Of a stretch of DNA of 64,000 bases, positions 10,437 through 22,650 are shown in pieces. The translations under genes were made by a program, and so were the position numbers. Source of the stretch: Ophiura sarsii (taxonomy: Eukaryota; Echinodermata; Ophiuroidea; Amphilepidida; Ophiuridae); the NCBI GenBank assembly GCA_035610835.1, contig CM069455.1:21279874-21343873 (forward strand). The letters are read 5' to 3'. The notes under the pieces are model-generated. The model saw only the letters and a list, made by a program, of their open reading frames with translations. It was not told the DNA's origin and made no database searches. Positions within the stretch are counted from its first letter, which is position 1. Each line of letters opens with the position of its first letter.

Positions 10437-13051
10437 ATAATGAAGAGTGTTTGAAGGCTGTGTATTACGATAAGGGCAAGCAGGCAGGTGACAGGACTCA
10501 ACTTTTAATGGCATTTGGGGAAAGGTCTTGCTCAAGCAGTAGGGACATACCGAATTCTTCACATCTCTGCTATTTACACACGGCACCTGCTGATGATTGG
10601 TCCTCTATGTTTAAAGATGGTGGCTAAATAGAGGGACATTGGGACTTGGTCTATAGTAGGGATAGCTGAGTGCCATTCTGATTTTGTATTTATAAAGAAC
10701 TTGATCTTGGTTCTTGTTGAATAAGCTGGATTTTTGTGAGATTATTTTATGTTGATGTTCTGATACAAGTCTTTTTATAATATACATTGTTATTTGTGAA
10801 GCAAGTCAAAAGTGGTTTTTTCAGGAAGATAATTGAACAAACTAACATTTCAGCTCCCTGTTTCAGTCATCAAGAAAAAACCAGGACATCTGAAGTGTGT
10901 TCATATGATGATTTGGGTGAACTTTGCCATTTCTGCCTCCATAGTGGTTCCTTTTCTTATTGTAGTTTGCCCTTTTTCCCCTCGCTGTATCATTCATTCC
11001 ATAGTGAACAGACTATAGATGTAGTGACCCGGTGTGCAACATTCTATTAGAACATAATTTTTGACTCATGTTAAGTACAATGTACAGCAAACACATTACA
11101 TGTGTGACTGCAAAATCAATTTAAATGCCTCTCATGTAAAAGTATGTGGTTGCATAATTACATGTGTGTACTTGGATTAAAGGCATACTCGGCATGGAGA
11201 AGCGCCCTCTATATTCAAAACGGTTTAGTGGGTTATATGTGCTTCCTGAAACGGTTTAGTGGATTATGTGTGCTTTCGTATGTATTACAGAGTCCAAAGG
11301 ACGAAGCCCAATGTTGAATCATTTTACAGACATTTCTTAGTTAAACCCTAACCCTGCTAAATCCTACGCCGATAGACCCTCAATTCCTTAGTCTCATTGC
11401 CCAATCGTGCTAAAGTACATACGCTCCGAAAAGTTATTTTCAAGAGTGCCACCCCTTATCATGATGCACGATCACCTGGACTATGGCTGCTGTGGCCCTG
11501 GTTCGATCCCTGGGGGTGGCACACCCCCCTTATTCTGTCATTTTTAGTCCCGTGTTTCGATCCCCCTGTTAGCTTGATTGCTACAAAACACCCGAATGGG
11601 TTAGGGTTAAAAAACTAAACTATACAGCGACTTTAATCTTTACAGAGACTTTCTTAAAATATTTTCTAAACCACTTTCAGCAGGCAGACCCTTTGATATT
11701 GAACCCAAGAGATGAAATAGATGCAGCCTTGTAGAGTGGTAATCTGAATTTAGAAAGTATTTCCCCCTATTTAATGACTTTATGATTTTGTACTTAGTAG
11801 TGTGTAGTTTGAAGGCAATTTTTTTTAAAAATCCAGAAATCTTTTACCATCAACAGCACTAATGTGCCTTTAAACCGCAACGACATACATTCCTTAAAAT
11901 CTTTACATGAATAAGTTTTAACTTCAGTTACTTATCGTTATCATGCACACAATTGATTTCACAGACTGAAAGTGTTCTAACCTCCCAAACTGTTAATGTT
12001 CACACAAATGACCCCAGGCCCTACAATTCACTCACCAAATTGAAAAAGCAGTGAATTTTCAGGGGCTGAACATGTTCATGTTTTGCCAAATTTTAAACAT
12101 TTTTGTGTGCCAAAATTAATCTGGATTTATTTAGTGTTTTATTACAAGAACCAGTGCTTTTGGAAAAATGTGCGTTTTTATCTTTTTGAGAATACAGGGT
12201 AAAAAAATACCCAGAACTACTGCAATGCAAATATTTTGAAAGTATTTCCAATACATTCTGAAGGCATTTCCACCAGGATTTAATCACCATTATAACCTGA
12301 GGGGGAAGGGTGCTTGTGGTAGCATGGGTCATTGGGTCATTCCTAGAAGTGTCACTGCAAAACAAATTACAGTGGCAAGTTTGAAGAACTTTTAAAATCT
12401 CCAACATGTGACTGGTTTGAGCTATAGCAGGATACTTTGTTCTTGGTGATTCTATGACAATCACAGATCAGGGTTTAAACCGCCAGTATGTTCTCATTCT
12501 CTTTCCAATGGCTGCCAGATGTTAAATGGTAGTATTTTAGACGATGTCACCTGTAACGTCACAGCAGCCAAGCAAATAAAAACTTGCCGGCCGATGTGCG
12601 CGCGCGAATTGCCTGCCAAACAAAAGCTTGCCTGCCAGTATGCGCGTGCATTCAAGTAGTGTCCATTATAAAACATACACTAAACCAAACCAGTCATCTA
12701 TAACAACAGCAGTCTATCAGGGCTGTCAACTCTCCCGCCTGGACACTCTTTCTCCCGCACTCCCGCCTAGCATATAAAATCTCCCGCCTCAACAAAATTA
12801 CCTCAATTATTCTAGCTTCCGTCGGTACATTTGCAATTTTGACCATGCAATTTTCGAGCTGATTTAAGGAAAAGATCATCGTAACCCCCCACCACCACTT
12901 ATCAAGATTTCAGCTGCTGGCGGAAAAACAATTGTGCATGTTTTACAAATTTTGTTTTTGGAGTCTGTATCTCTCCCTCCCAGCAAATCCCAAAAGCCCT
13001 GGTCTATACAAGTCAATGCACGCTCCCCCATGCATGGAATGGAACTGGGCA
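10437..13051. other. Gene-free stretch
   Basis: A small duplication of ACGGTTTAGTGG (11219-11260) and a lone CAGGGCTGTCAACTCTCCCG at 12719, resembling a hAT end without a partner, are all that stands out. Open frames are short and lack family features. Confidence 0.5.
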
Positions 13052-13291
13052 TTCAACACTTTCCATGCGGCTGCAGACAACATCACAAAATTTCACAAAA
13101 TTGTTCAAAAATATCAAAATTGTTAAATTTCATAACCATATTTAGAATCACCATGTGAAATGCATTGAAAAAAGTACAAACATGCCAAGTATTGATTCAG
13201 TAATCCTTTGAATAGACCTTGAAAGTTGTGAAAGGTTTCTGAAAAATCTGTTTTGTAATGGTGAAACTAATAGCCGCGTGGAAAGTGTTAA
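13052..13291 (+). mobile_element. TTAA-flanked MITE family A, copy 1
   Basis: The family consensus begins TTAACACTTTCCACGCGGC and ends with its near complement followed by TTAA. This copy starts with a decayed TTCAACACTTTCCATGCGGC and ends GCCGCGTGGAAAGTGTTAA. Body landmarks are TGCAGACAACATCAC, AAATGCATTG and AAATCTGTTTTGTA. TTAA targets indicate a piggyBac- or Kolobok-like helper. Confidence 0.8.
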
Positions 13292-13321
13292 TATTACTGA
13301 TCAACAAGGTGACATGGTTTA

Positions 13322-13900
13322 CAGTCATCAAAAAAAGTAACTATACAGGTAATAAATGGGCTTTTAAGTTTTTAACTCTAAAATATATATATCCTACCTA
13401 AAAATATTAAATTATAAGTTTTTGAGAAATTTAGGCTATCTTCTTTAATATGAGATATTGCACGCTAGGATCGGTTTATTATTGAAGAATTGACAATCCA
13501 AAATGTAAGGTAAAGAAAGTCACAATTTCATTTTCACATTTCAACAAGGGGGCGAGTATGACAGGTAGCGTGTGTGTGGCGTATTGATCCATCGGGACAA
13601 TACGGCCGTCTATCCAACTGTCACATGCATCCCCCAATTGCACTACAGGATATCGATAATGTACACGTAGCTTGGTCCGATTGTAGAAAAGAAAAATGTG
13701 AAAATGAAAATCGGACTTCACATTACATTTTGGAGTGTCACTTCCTCAATATTCACCCCATCCTAGCGGGCAATATCTCATATTAAAAAAGATGAATTTC
13801 TAAACAACTTTATTATTTAATATTTTTAGGTAGGATATATATTTTTAGAGTTATAAGCCCATTTATTACCTGTATAGTTAGTTACTTTTTTTGATGACTG
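13322..13900. mobile_element. 579-bp foldback element with TTTA flanks
   Basis: The ends CAGTCATCAAAAAAAGTAAC and complement begin inverted arms of about 150 bp that continue, more diverged, to about 13548 and 13690. Direct TTTA lies at 13318-13321 and 13901-13904. No ORF spans it. A 4-bp duplication narrows the type, but I cannot name the superfamily. Confidence 0.75.
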
Positions 13901-13904
13901 TTTA

Positions 13905-16181
13905 TCATTCTGGACAAATTTATGTGAACTATATATCTTGAAGCAGATATTGTAAAAAAACATATTTTGAACTGACACCTTATGATGCGTAAATACACTA
14001 TCTGCGATAGCTGCCGTATGTTGTATACCTCTGGTGGCATATGGTGTGTCCATGTAAAATTAACTCTTACAAAGGGCAGCCGTTGCACATTAGGCCTTGT
14101 TGTTGCATAAACCCTTAAAAATAGGTTTAGCACTGGGCTATATTTAGACAACTCAATAGTTGTTGAAACGCAAAACAAACATTTGTCACAAACATTTTGT
14201 CTGCTGCATGCATCACATACAGATCTATTAGTTGCAAGACTTTTTCATTTCACAGACTACATTCATTCAAATTGCTTCACCATAGCTGGAAAAAATGAGG
14301 AACACAGAAACCTAGTTCCTGGGAAATGTTGACTTTAGGCGACAGGGGAAAACCTGTTATACGGACTAACAGACCTTTCAGATAGGTTGGGCCTTTTGCT
14401 TGGTTTGGGGTTTTTTGTCCTAAAAAAAAAAATCAAAAAATCAAAATGTTTCACAAATTGGGAATAAATGTAAATTGGAAGGAAAAAAATTGTTCGGTTG
14501 GGCTTGTACATATAGCGTTTATTGTCACTTTAGAGGGACATTTTGACATAGGACATTTTAGATATAAAAATAATGCCATACATGTTGTAAGAATTTGAAG
14601 GGAGAAGTTCTTCCAAGGAAAATTAAAAAAGTTATGTTTCTGGGAAACTTGCATTTTGTAGCCCTGTGCACCACATCCACATCATAATTTTTCTGTACAG
14701 GAAAACTGATCAACAATAAGTAAGTTTGGAGTTGGGCGAATCTTTTAGAAAAATGTTGAAAAATAATTCAATCAATTCAAAAAAGGGTTGAAAAGTTTTT
14801 TTGAGGGAAAAAAACTGCCCGCCCGGCCCATTTGCCCGTAGAACAGGGGTACAGTAGGTGGGTCTTTTTTTGTTGCCTTACATCCAAGTTTTGTATCCGA
14901 TAGATCTGTTTGTGATGTGGCTAACCATTCTCACCAAAGGACTACTTACTATTTTCCTCTTAGCACATAAGTATGCATGTAGTTCTAAAGATTCGTTCTG
15001 TGGATTCCTTGCTATGTAACCAAAAACTTTGTCGTTATTTTTATCTGCTGTGCAATAGGATATTCTGCAAGAGGTACAATCAAAATATACATGTATTAGA
15101 GAATATTTTGTAGTAACGACACCATAGACAGACCTAGGGGGTCCTGAAGCTCTACCATCACCTCCTTTTTCTTAATTTTTGTGTGGCAATTATTTGCACA
15201 ATTTGTCCTTATGCCCACAATTTTAGAAAAAAGTGTTCGAACACTTAGTAGGCCTAATGTATTAGTCATCCCCCTTTCTCCCCTGATCAATGTTGAGTCG
15301 CCCAACTTGCCAAACATCAGCCCATGGCCTAGCAACATTGATTGGTGGGGGAAGGGGAGGGGTATGTTGAAGGGGAGCTTTCAGGCTAGCAGATGCAAAT
15401 TGGTATTTTCACATGACTCTAATAACACGTACTATATATATGGTAATTAAAAGGTGCAAACAAAGGTCAGTATTCAAACACCTTTTTTCTATGATTGCAG
15501 CTAATAAGGTCTTAATTATCCAGCTAATCATAGATCTCTTCCCGGAAAACAAAAATATTAACAACGCTCAAAACAATTAGGCAACAACAAGAAATGTGTT
15601 TGTGCATTTCCTACCTATACCCTTATTTTAGTAAGTATCTGGTATGTAAACTATAACCAGGTTCTGTCATGGTACTTTTTGGAAAATTCCTCCCCCCCCC
15701 CCCCCCCTCTAAATTTACCCCATTTTGTCAATCTCCCACCCAAAGACCCGTATTTCTGCATTCTCTGACACCAAATGCCTCTCAGGGGTCAAAGGTAAAA
15801 ATATTGAGCCTTACACCCATAACCATTCCATACTTTATGCATCCCCCTACTAGGGAGACACACTACAATCCTGGAAAAAAGTCTTGGAACGCTTACTCAA
15901 TAACAAAGGTAAACTATCAACCCCCCCCCCCCCTCCCCCACTCCCTCCCCTGCAATGTTAATGTCTTCAGCAGTTGTTCAAGGTGTCCCAACATTGATCG
16001 ATGGGGTGTGGGGAAGGGAAATTGTTGTCTAAATATGTCCTATTCACAGTTTAAACATCATTTAAAGAGCAGCAAAAACATTCTGCTCAAAATGCCAAAA
16101 ACGTGTAAAGCGTTCCAAGGACTTTTTTCGAAGAGTGTAGGTAGGGTAGATCTTAGAGTGAGAAATATTGTTTACTCCTTG
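13905..16181. other. Gene-free stretch with poly-C tracts
   Basis: C-tracts lie at 15692-15707 and 15921-15932. Paired CC(C)AACATTGAT-like motifs at about 15329 and 15989 hint at a decayed repeat. No gene is seen. Confidence 0.45.
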
Positions 16182-16486
16182 TATTCTATACATTACCTAT
16201 GTATTGAGTATTCTATACATTACCTATGTATTGAGTATTCTATATACATTACCTATGTATTGAGTATTCTATACATTACCTATGTATTGAGTATTCTATA
16301 CGTTACCTATGTATTGAGTATTCTATACATTACCTATGTATTTAGTATTCTATACATTACCTATGTATTGAGTATTCTATAGATACATTACCTATGTATT
16401 GAGTATTCTATACATTACCTATGTATTGAGTATTCTATACATTACCTATGTATTGAGTATTCTATACATTACCTATGTATTGAGAT
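16182..16486 (+). repeat. 27-bp minisatellite, about 11 units
   Basis: The unit GTATTGAGTATTCTATACAT plus TACCTAT repeats with a 27-bp period; two units carry a 4-bp expansion (near 16242 and 16380). The period is a multiple of three, which keeps a spurious reading frame open. Confidence 0.92.
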
Positions 16487-17028
16487 TTCTTGTAAGTCTT
16501 CATGCGTATCTAGATCCATCTGTTTGATAAACTGCGGCGTCACACATAATGAAACCTTTTGTACTTTGTTGCTATATTTTGCCTGGTGAGAGAAAATGAG
16601 ACGTAAATCAAATGGATAATGTCAACTATAAACTCAAGTACTGTATGTTAACAGGATACAAATCAAGACAAATATATTTAGTAAGTAGCAGGGGTATATA
16701 TTTTTGGCAAAATAAGCTTCGGTGTTGCTTCCACATACATTACAAAATAACAACTTTCTCCCTTTTATTCCTCCACTTATCAAAATTCTTTTGACCGTCA
16801 CTCCCCCTACATAGTACGCCCTCCCCCTTTATATCTTCTCCTTTCCCCCTCTTTCTTTCCACACTTTCCCCTCTTTTTTTTCTCCCAAGAGACTGAATTT
16901 CCTCATTATTGTGAGTGTTATTTTTCTCAACCCTCAAAGCATTGTCAAGTATATATACACCCCCTCCCCTGTGAAGTAGTTTCCATTCATTCATTTATAA
17001 AATGGGCAATGTCAAACATGAATTAGAG

Positions 17029-17930
17029 CGTGTCTGAACTCTGAAGTAAACACGAAAACACGTTAAAGTAATTAGTTCCCACTAATTGTAGTTCCCACTC
17101 ATTGTATACAATTGTGTATCACTGGAGCTCATCCTGATATTAAACACAATATGCTAGTCAATGTGTAGTGGTACTGTAATGTGTAATGTGTAGTGGTAAT
17201 ATAATGTGTAGTGGTAGTGGTAGTGTAAGTGTGTGGGCAGATATGATTGATACAGGGATAGCAAAAAGAAATGATGTTTTTAGTTATATGTCGATGATGT
17301 TGATGGTGATGATGCTTCAATTTTACCTCAGCAATAACAACCAAATTCAGGCTTTAATTAGTTGCCTTAGAAATTACCTTTTTACCACAGTGGTATTCCA
17401 ATAACCTTTTTCAACACTTTCCTCATGGCTTTTGGTTTTACCATAAATACAAACCATATTATTTCAGAAACCTTTCCCAACTTTCAAGGTCTATCTCAAG
17501 GATTACTGAATCAATACTAGGTATGTTTGTACTTATTTCAAAGCATTTCTCATAATGATTTCAAATATGGTAATGAAATTAAATTATTTTGACATTTTTG
17601 AAACATTTTGTGAAATTTTAGAATGGCATCTGCAGACGCCTGCCGTGTGGAAAGGTTAAAGCATTCTTTAATACCAAAAACCTTGGTACCGTTGCATATG
17701 AGGGGATTAAATAATGTGTTACTTTTTAACTCCCCTTTAAAATTTTGATTTCAAGGCCAAAATAAACCAATGATTCACTCTCAATTTAGACCCACGTTCA
17801 TTAAAGCCAAATATAGCTCAGATGAATTAATCGATTCACTTGTCTTTATCTGTGCAATATCGTCCTAAAATAGTAAATTGTGATTCACCCTGTATGTTAT
17901 TTATTTCCTACCGGAAGGGAGGATCTGTGT
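17029..17930 (+). repeat. 0.9-kb tandem duplication, unit 1
   Basis: It runs from CGTGTCTGAACTCTGAAGTA to GGAGGATCTGTGT and recurs immediately downstream. It contains TTAA-MITE family A copy 2 and short GTAGTGGTA repeats that are expanded relative to unit 2. Confidence 0.88.
17409..17659 (-). mobile_element. TTAA-flanked MITE family A, copy 2
   Basis: This is a reverse-oriented family A body. It carries TCAACACTTTCCTCATGGC at one end and GCCGTGTGGAAAGGTTAA at the other. It lies inside the first unit of the 0.9-kb tandem duplication and is therefore older than that duplication. Confidence 0.75.
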
Positions 17931-17972
17931 TATTTGCCACCCTTTTAGCATGCCCACCTTATGACATGCGAC

Positions 17973-18826
17973 CGTGTCTGAACTCTGAAGTAAATACGAA
18001 AATACGTAAAAGTAATAAAAACCCACTAATTGTAGTTCCCACTCATTGTATACAATTGTGTATCACTGGAGCTCATCCTGATATTAAACACAATATGCTA
18101 GTAAATGTGTAGTGGTACTGTTAGTGTGTGGGCAGATATGATTGATACAGGGATAGCAAAAAGAAATGATTTTTTTAGTTATATGTCGATGATGTTGATG
18201 GTGATGGTGCTTCAATTTGACTAGCTGCAATAATAACAACCAAATTCAGGCTTTAATTAGTTGCCTTAGAAATTACCTATTTACCACAGTGGTATTCCAA
18301 TATTAGCCTTTTTCAACACTTTCCTCATGGCTTTTGGTTTTACCATAAATACAAACCATAGTATTTCAGAAACCTTTCCCAACTTTCAAGGTCTATCTCA
18401 AGGATTACTGAATCAATACTAGGTATGTTCGTACTTATTTCAAAGCATTTCTCATAATGATTCCAAATATGGTAATGAAATTTAATTATTTTGACATTTT
18501 TGAAACATTTTGTGAAATTTTAGAATGGCATCTGCAAACGCCTGCCGTGTGGAAAGGGTTAAAGAATTCTTTAATACCAAAAACCTTGGTACCTTTGCAT
18601 GAAGGAATTAAATAATGTGTTGCTTTTTAACTCCCCTTTAAAATTTTGATTTCAAGGCCAAAATAAACCAATGATTCACTCTCAATTTAGTCCCTCGTTC
18701 ATTAAAGCCTAAAATAGCTCGGATGAATTTATCGATTGACTTCATCTGCGAAATATCATCCTAAAATAGTTAATTGTGATTCACACTGTATGTTATTTAT
18801 TTCCTACCGGAAGGGAGGATCTGTGT
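17973..18826 (+). repeat. 0.9-kb tandem duplication, unit 2
   Basis: It is collinear with 17029-17930 with scattered substitutions and small indels, including fewer GTGTAGTGGTA repeats. About 42 bp of unrelated sequence separates the units. Confidence 0.88.
18312..18562 (-). mobile_element. TTAA-flanked MITE family A, copy 3
   Basis: This is the paralogue of 17409-17659 in the second unit of the tandem duplication, with the same decayed end (CCTCATGGC), so it arose by duplication and not by a new insertion. Confidence 0.75.
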
Positions 18827-19059
18827 GGGTAGGGATGTCTGGGGTATGCTACCAGCTGTTATTTCTCATGGTTTGATCACAGAAAACGATACCTTTTTTA
18901 GGTCTTGATTTTTACATAGATCCTTGAGAAGAAAAAGGATATCGGTCTTGTAACTATTTTGAATTGAGCGCCCTGTTCAGTAAATCGAACCATCCTTGCA
19001 ACGCTGCTTTTCACGCCATAACAGTCCAGCTGTTGGCGATGACAGATATTCCCCGGGAG

Positions 19060-19200
19060 CGAAACAATCTAGCCAATCAGCGCTCGTGTTTCTACAACCA
19101 TTGGTTTGGGCCAAGCTGTGACGTAAAGACGCGACTGTACTTCCGGGTTGCCTCACGTGTAAAGTCAATGGGATATACTATGCAAATGAGAAACCCTTTC
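19060..19200. promoter_or_regulatory. Promoter-like motif cluster
   Basis: Within 140 bp are a CCAAT box (AGCCAATCAGCGC), TGACGTAA (CRE-like), CTTCCGGG (ETS-like), TCACGTG (E-box) and ATGCAAAT (octamer). Such clustering is typical of housekeeping or replication-linked promoters. No downstream gene was confirmed on either strand. Confidence 0.3.
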
Positions 19201-19449
19201 CGATTCGTCGATCTTAATAATAATGTCAAAGGTTATTAATAAATAAATCTTGATGGTCCCCAAGAAATCTGAAAAAGATCCACCGTTCGTAAGCCCCTCA
19301 AATAAGCTAAGTTTGAAACCGCGAATATTTACTTTGTAAACAAACCCAAAATAGCTGCGCAAACCATGAAGCTTCATGCGCAAACAATACATGTACTGTT
19401 AATACACACATGTGCCGTTCGCTTTACTACAGTGACATTTTGGAATATT

Positions 19450-19638
19450 TCATGATTGAATTGCGGGCATTGTATCATCAGATTTTAGATATTGGATCAT
19501 AGATTTCAATTCTCGTTTGAATTTATAGACCGGTATGTTATTTTTCAAGTCATATCGGTGTATAATTTCTTCAAGAATATGTTGTCGTAAAACCATCATA
19601 CAACGCCGACTACGACGCCACGGTTCGAACATCTTCAA
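19450..19638 (-). CDS. Small ORF inside the 1.39-kb element, function unknown
   Basis: Sixty-two codons run from ATG at 19638 to a stop at 19450. The product starts MKMFEPWRRSRR, is basic at the N-terminus and then looks helical (LRQHILEEIIHRY). Codon choice (CCG TGG CGT CGT) is unlike the AT-rich surroundings, which weakly favours coding. It is about 250 bp from the promoter-like cluster and points away from it. I recognise no family. It could be a first exon or chance. Confidence 0.25.
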   Translation of the reverse strand: MKMFEPWRRSRRCMMVLRQHILEEIIHRYDLKNNIPVYKFKRELKSMIQYLKSDDTMPAIQS

Positions 19639-20461
19639 ATAACTTGGTAAATATTTTTAAAAAATAGGGAAAATACTTATCGCAGGACTTAAAAATTGGC
19701 CAAGGTACCAAATAAAAGTGTATACCCTCCTCTATTTAGTGCAAAATTCGGTAGATTCTAACTCTTCTCAGATCATTAGCTAAACTCTTTTAAAAATCAA
19801 GTTTCGCCTCTAAATTTAACTAGCGATTTTTTGCATACCATTGTATTCTCTGTCATGTGTTTGTGTGTAACGCTAGAAATTCTTTCAACTTCAGCCCCTT
19901 CAAAATCCACATTTTTCAATACATTTTATTTTCTGTCATCGATTGTTTTTATTATACATATCATTTGCGATAAATCCTGGAGTGTCATAATCACCTATTA
20001 ATTATTTTGACCGAAACGGCAATTTTAAAACATACTTATCAGAATGGATAAGTTGGCTTATGCATAAGCTGTACAGGAATTTCAGCGGTGTTGACGGCCT
20101 ATAGTATAATACAGAACTGGGGTGTGCATGGTAGAGGTTACACATATCGTTGCTATATAAACTGCTATGCCAAGCGAGGTCATGGTTTACTCATTAGCAC
20201 CACATGCTGAGATCGTTGCGTAACATGCTTTTACCATCGTTGCAAGGATGGTACACAACTCCGATTGAAGACCTATATCCTTTTCTTCTCAAGGATCTAT
20301 GATTTTTATCAATGGGCAAATATTGATTGCATCAAAATGCCATTATCGATGTATTATTAGGTCTAAATATAAGTTCATAATAATGATCTTATCTAAATGC
20401 AGAGATAAACTTTCAAACTATAAATGCCATTTATAGGCAATGATTATTGATGTTGTATTAA

Positions 20462-21367
20462 GGTAGCTGTATCGGCTATTACACCACTGCAGAAAAACAA
20501 CTATTGTGCCGAATGAATTATATCTATACTTCTTATTTTGAGACCACATTAAAGACAAGTCTTTGCTCTACCTATTTGAGAACTTTCGGAGTAATTTGGA
20601 TATTTCTTATGTTTTCTTTATTTTTTGAAAATTCCCTAAATTTTTGGACATTTGAATATTTTCAGCCAAGTAGGAAACTGCTATGGGTCTGTCACTTTGG
20701 GGGATGGTTAATAAGCACATTACCTAAATTCTCTCGCCAGTTTTTGTGAATAAAGTGTTTACTTTTTGAGAAAATTATTTTTTTAGGGATTTTTTAAAGG
20801 CAAAAGTTCAAATTGACACAAAAAATACTAGAAACACTTTAATGGAAAAAGCTGGCGAGAGAATCTTCTAAATTGAATTACCTTTCATGACACCTTGTTT
20901 GTTGAAATAGGAGCTATACTTCTCTTTAAAAATATTCACAAAGTTTGACTATATAGTGTTTCTAGAAAAAATACAATTTTTTTGTTAAGTACTAACATTC
21001 CCACTCCATTCACTCCATGTTATGATTGTAAATATGGAAATAATTACACTAAATATTGTGCATTGGTATCTTGGCAAAAACATAATATAACAAACAAGTT
21101 CATCCTAAAGATACAAAGGGTTAAACAAAATCATTTATAAATAGAGTATGTTTTGAGAAAAGAAGCAATTTTGGGAATTTGGCAAAGTGCCAAAAACCTA
21201 ACACACAGTAAGTCTATGGGGTTTTTTGAAGACAAAAAATTGCGCCGTTTGAAAACGGCTTGATGGAAAAAATTCAAAATTTGCATGTGAGTTTATCTTG
21301 TCAATATACACATCCTGTATAATTTTGAAGCAAATCTGAGCATGACGCCATAGCCGATATAGCTACC
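20462..21367. mobile_element. 906-bp TTAA-flanked element
   Basis: The terminal repeat GGTAGCTGTATCGGCTAT and its near-complement are flanked by TTAA (20458-20461 and 21368-21371). The interior has a smaller inverted pair, CTCTCGCCAG (about 20731) and CTGGCGAGAG (about 20852). There is no transposase. The TTAA target indicates a piggyBac/Kolobok-type helper. Confidence 0.8.
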
Positions 21368-21577
21368 TTAAGTGTTTTAACTAAAAAGGTAGCTCTAGGC
21401 TTAGGCAACAACCTCTGGGAGTTGGGGGTTTTTTGGTTTTGTTTTTTTTCCTTCAAAATGACACCAAGAAATCAAACAAATCTGTACAATTTACGAATGT
21501 TGCTTTTTGATGACAAGCAATTTGGGTGTTTTTTAGTTGTTAGAAAAAAATTGGGAACAAATTTGTTGTTGATAGTA

Positions 21578-21651
21578 ATGAGAAAATTAAACTTTTGGTC
21601 TTGTTGTCAGGCACTAAGAACATGACAAGACCAAAAGTTGAATTTTCTCAT
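21578..21651. repeat. 28-bp stem hairpin
   Basis: ATGAGAAAATTAAACTTTTG with GTCTTGTT pairs with the downstream complement ending at 21651, leaving a loop of about 17 nt. Confidence 0.65.
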
Positions 21652-21949
21652 CAACTGGGAACCTTTTTTGCAACTGACGGGCAAACAGAGCATGTTTTTT
21701 GTTGGTTTTAACTTACTGCTGCTAAACAGGGCTGGAACTTCAGATTGTTTTCAACCAGCCAGTCAGGCAGGTGACTTTCAAAAAATACCTGCCCACAGAA
21801 ATTCCAACAGCCAGTGTAACTCACATGTACTGTGAGTTTGAATTATTTTATCTGCCAGTCGGTCTGGTACTTTTGCATCCTCACCTGCCCAACGCAGTTG
21901 GTTACTCGTTATACGCTACTTGCACGGTACAGATGGAACCATTGAAAGT

Positions 21950-22078
21950 GAGGCTCTCCGCTCACCAAGCACTATCACGCCACACTGCGTCGGTGGTTTC
22001 ACGCAGGTATGTGCATCATGTGACGCAGTTAGGTGCGCTGTTAAGAGGGGAGAGCCTCGCTTTCATTTTAAAATGGTG
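21950..22078. repeat. Short inverted repeat, GAGGCTCTCC ends
   Basis: ACCATTGAAAGTGAGGCTCTC pairs with GAGAGCCTCGCTTTC and ATGGT at the other end. This is a small non-coding foldback of unknown family. Confidence 0.45.
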
Positions 22079-22365
22079 ATTGCGTGCAAGTAGCATGGGC
22101 AGGCGAGCGGGTACTATTTCCTGGCCTGCTGCAAAATGGTTCTGTGCACATGATTGTATCATGTTATTTGATGGGTACCCACCCATAAGGCACGGATATT
22201 TGACGTCAACTTACATTGTGTATAATTTTTCTGACTCCCTCCGCCGTATGTGCTTCGTCATTTGATTTGTCCATAAGACACATGCCTAAATATTTGACGT
22301 AGAATGTGACACCTTCAAGAACTGGTTCCTTAGCCTTCTCCCAGTCATCCTGGAATTCTGTTTAA

Positions 22366-22394
22366 AAATAATAATAATAATAATAATAATAATA
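22366..22394 (+). repeat. (AAT)n microsatellite, SINE tail
   Basis: About nine perfect ATA repeats form the 3' tail of the minus-strand SINE. Confidence 0.9.
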
Positions 22395-22646
22395 GTCAAC
22401 AATTATTTTCATTAGTAAGAATATTGCCAAGGGCTCCTGTAATTTCTGTAACTTTGAACCAAGGACTTATCTCATTTCATTGTTTAGCTATGTCTTAGCT
22501 GAATTCTCAGCCGATAACTAACATTTAATTAAATCCCTAACTCTAGATCACCACGCAGCAACAGAAAGGTCACCCGACCCCCCGGGATTTGAACCACGGA
22601 CCTCCAGCACCAGGTCCCAGATCCTAGCCACTACACCACGGCTGCC
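22366..22646 (-). mobile_element. tRNA-derived SINE with (ATT)n tail
   Basis: On the minus strand the head reads GGCAGCCGTGGTGTAGTGGC, containing a polymerase III A box. A B box GGTTCAAATCC lies at 22585-22595 at normal tRNA spacing. A non-tRNA body of about 200 bp follows and the 3' end is an (ATT)n run (22366-22394). This head, body and repeat tail define a SINE moved by a non-LTR partner. It is probably transcribed by RNA polymerase III. Confidence 0.8.
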
Positions 22647-22650
22647 AGTT

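Larger units (their letters stand above)
18915..20301. mobile_element. 1.39-kb inverted-repeat element with 7-bp TSD
   Basis: Ends CATAGATCCTTGAGAAGAAA and complement begin inverted arms that stay similar for about 95 bp (both include ACCATCCTTGCAACG). ATTTTTA flanks both sides (18908-18914 and 20302-20308). The interior is unusually CpG-rich for the window, with CCAAT, CACGTG and octamer-like motifs, and has a 62-codon minus-strand ORF. No transposase is recognisable. It may be non-autonomous with captured host DNA. Confidence 0.7.

Noticed and set aside
11490..11525. B-box-like GGTTCGATCCC as a tRNA or SINE
   Set aside because: No A box at proper spacing and no cloverleaf could be drawn.
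12719..12745. CAGGGCTGTCAACTCTCCCG as a hAT end
   Set aside because: The sequence looks like a hAT terminus, but no inverted partner or duplication was found nearby.
15669..16382. 237-codon open frame on the plus strand
   Set aside because: Its second half translates the 27-bp minisatellite (nine codons per unit) and its first half includes poly-C tracts; no protein family is visible.
16182..16486. Regular short repeats resembling a CRISPR array
   Set aside because: Units are directly adjacent with no unique spacers, and the DNA is eukaryotic; it is a minisatellite.
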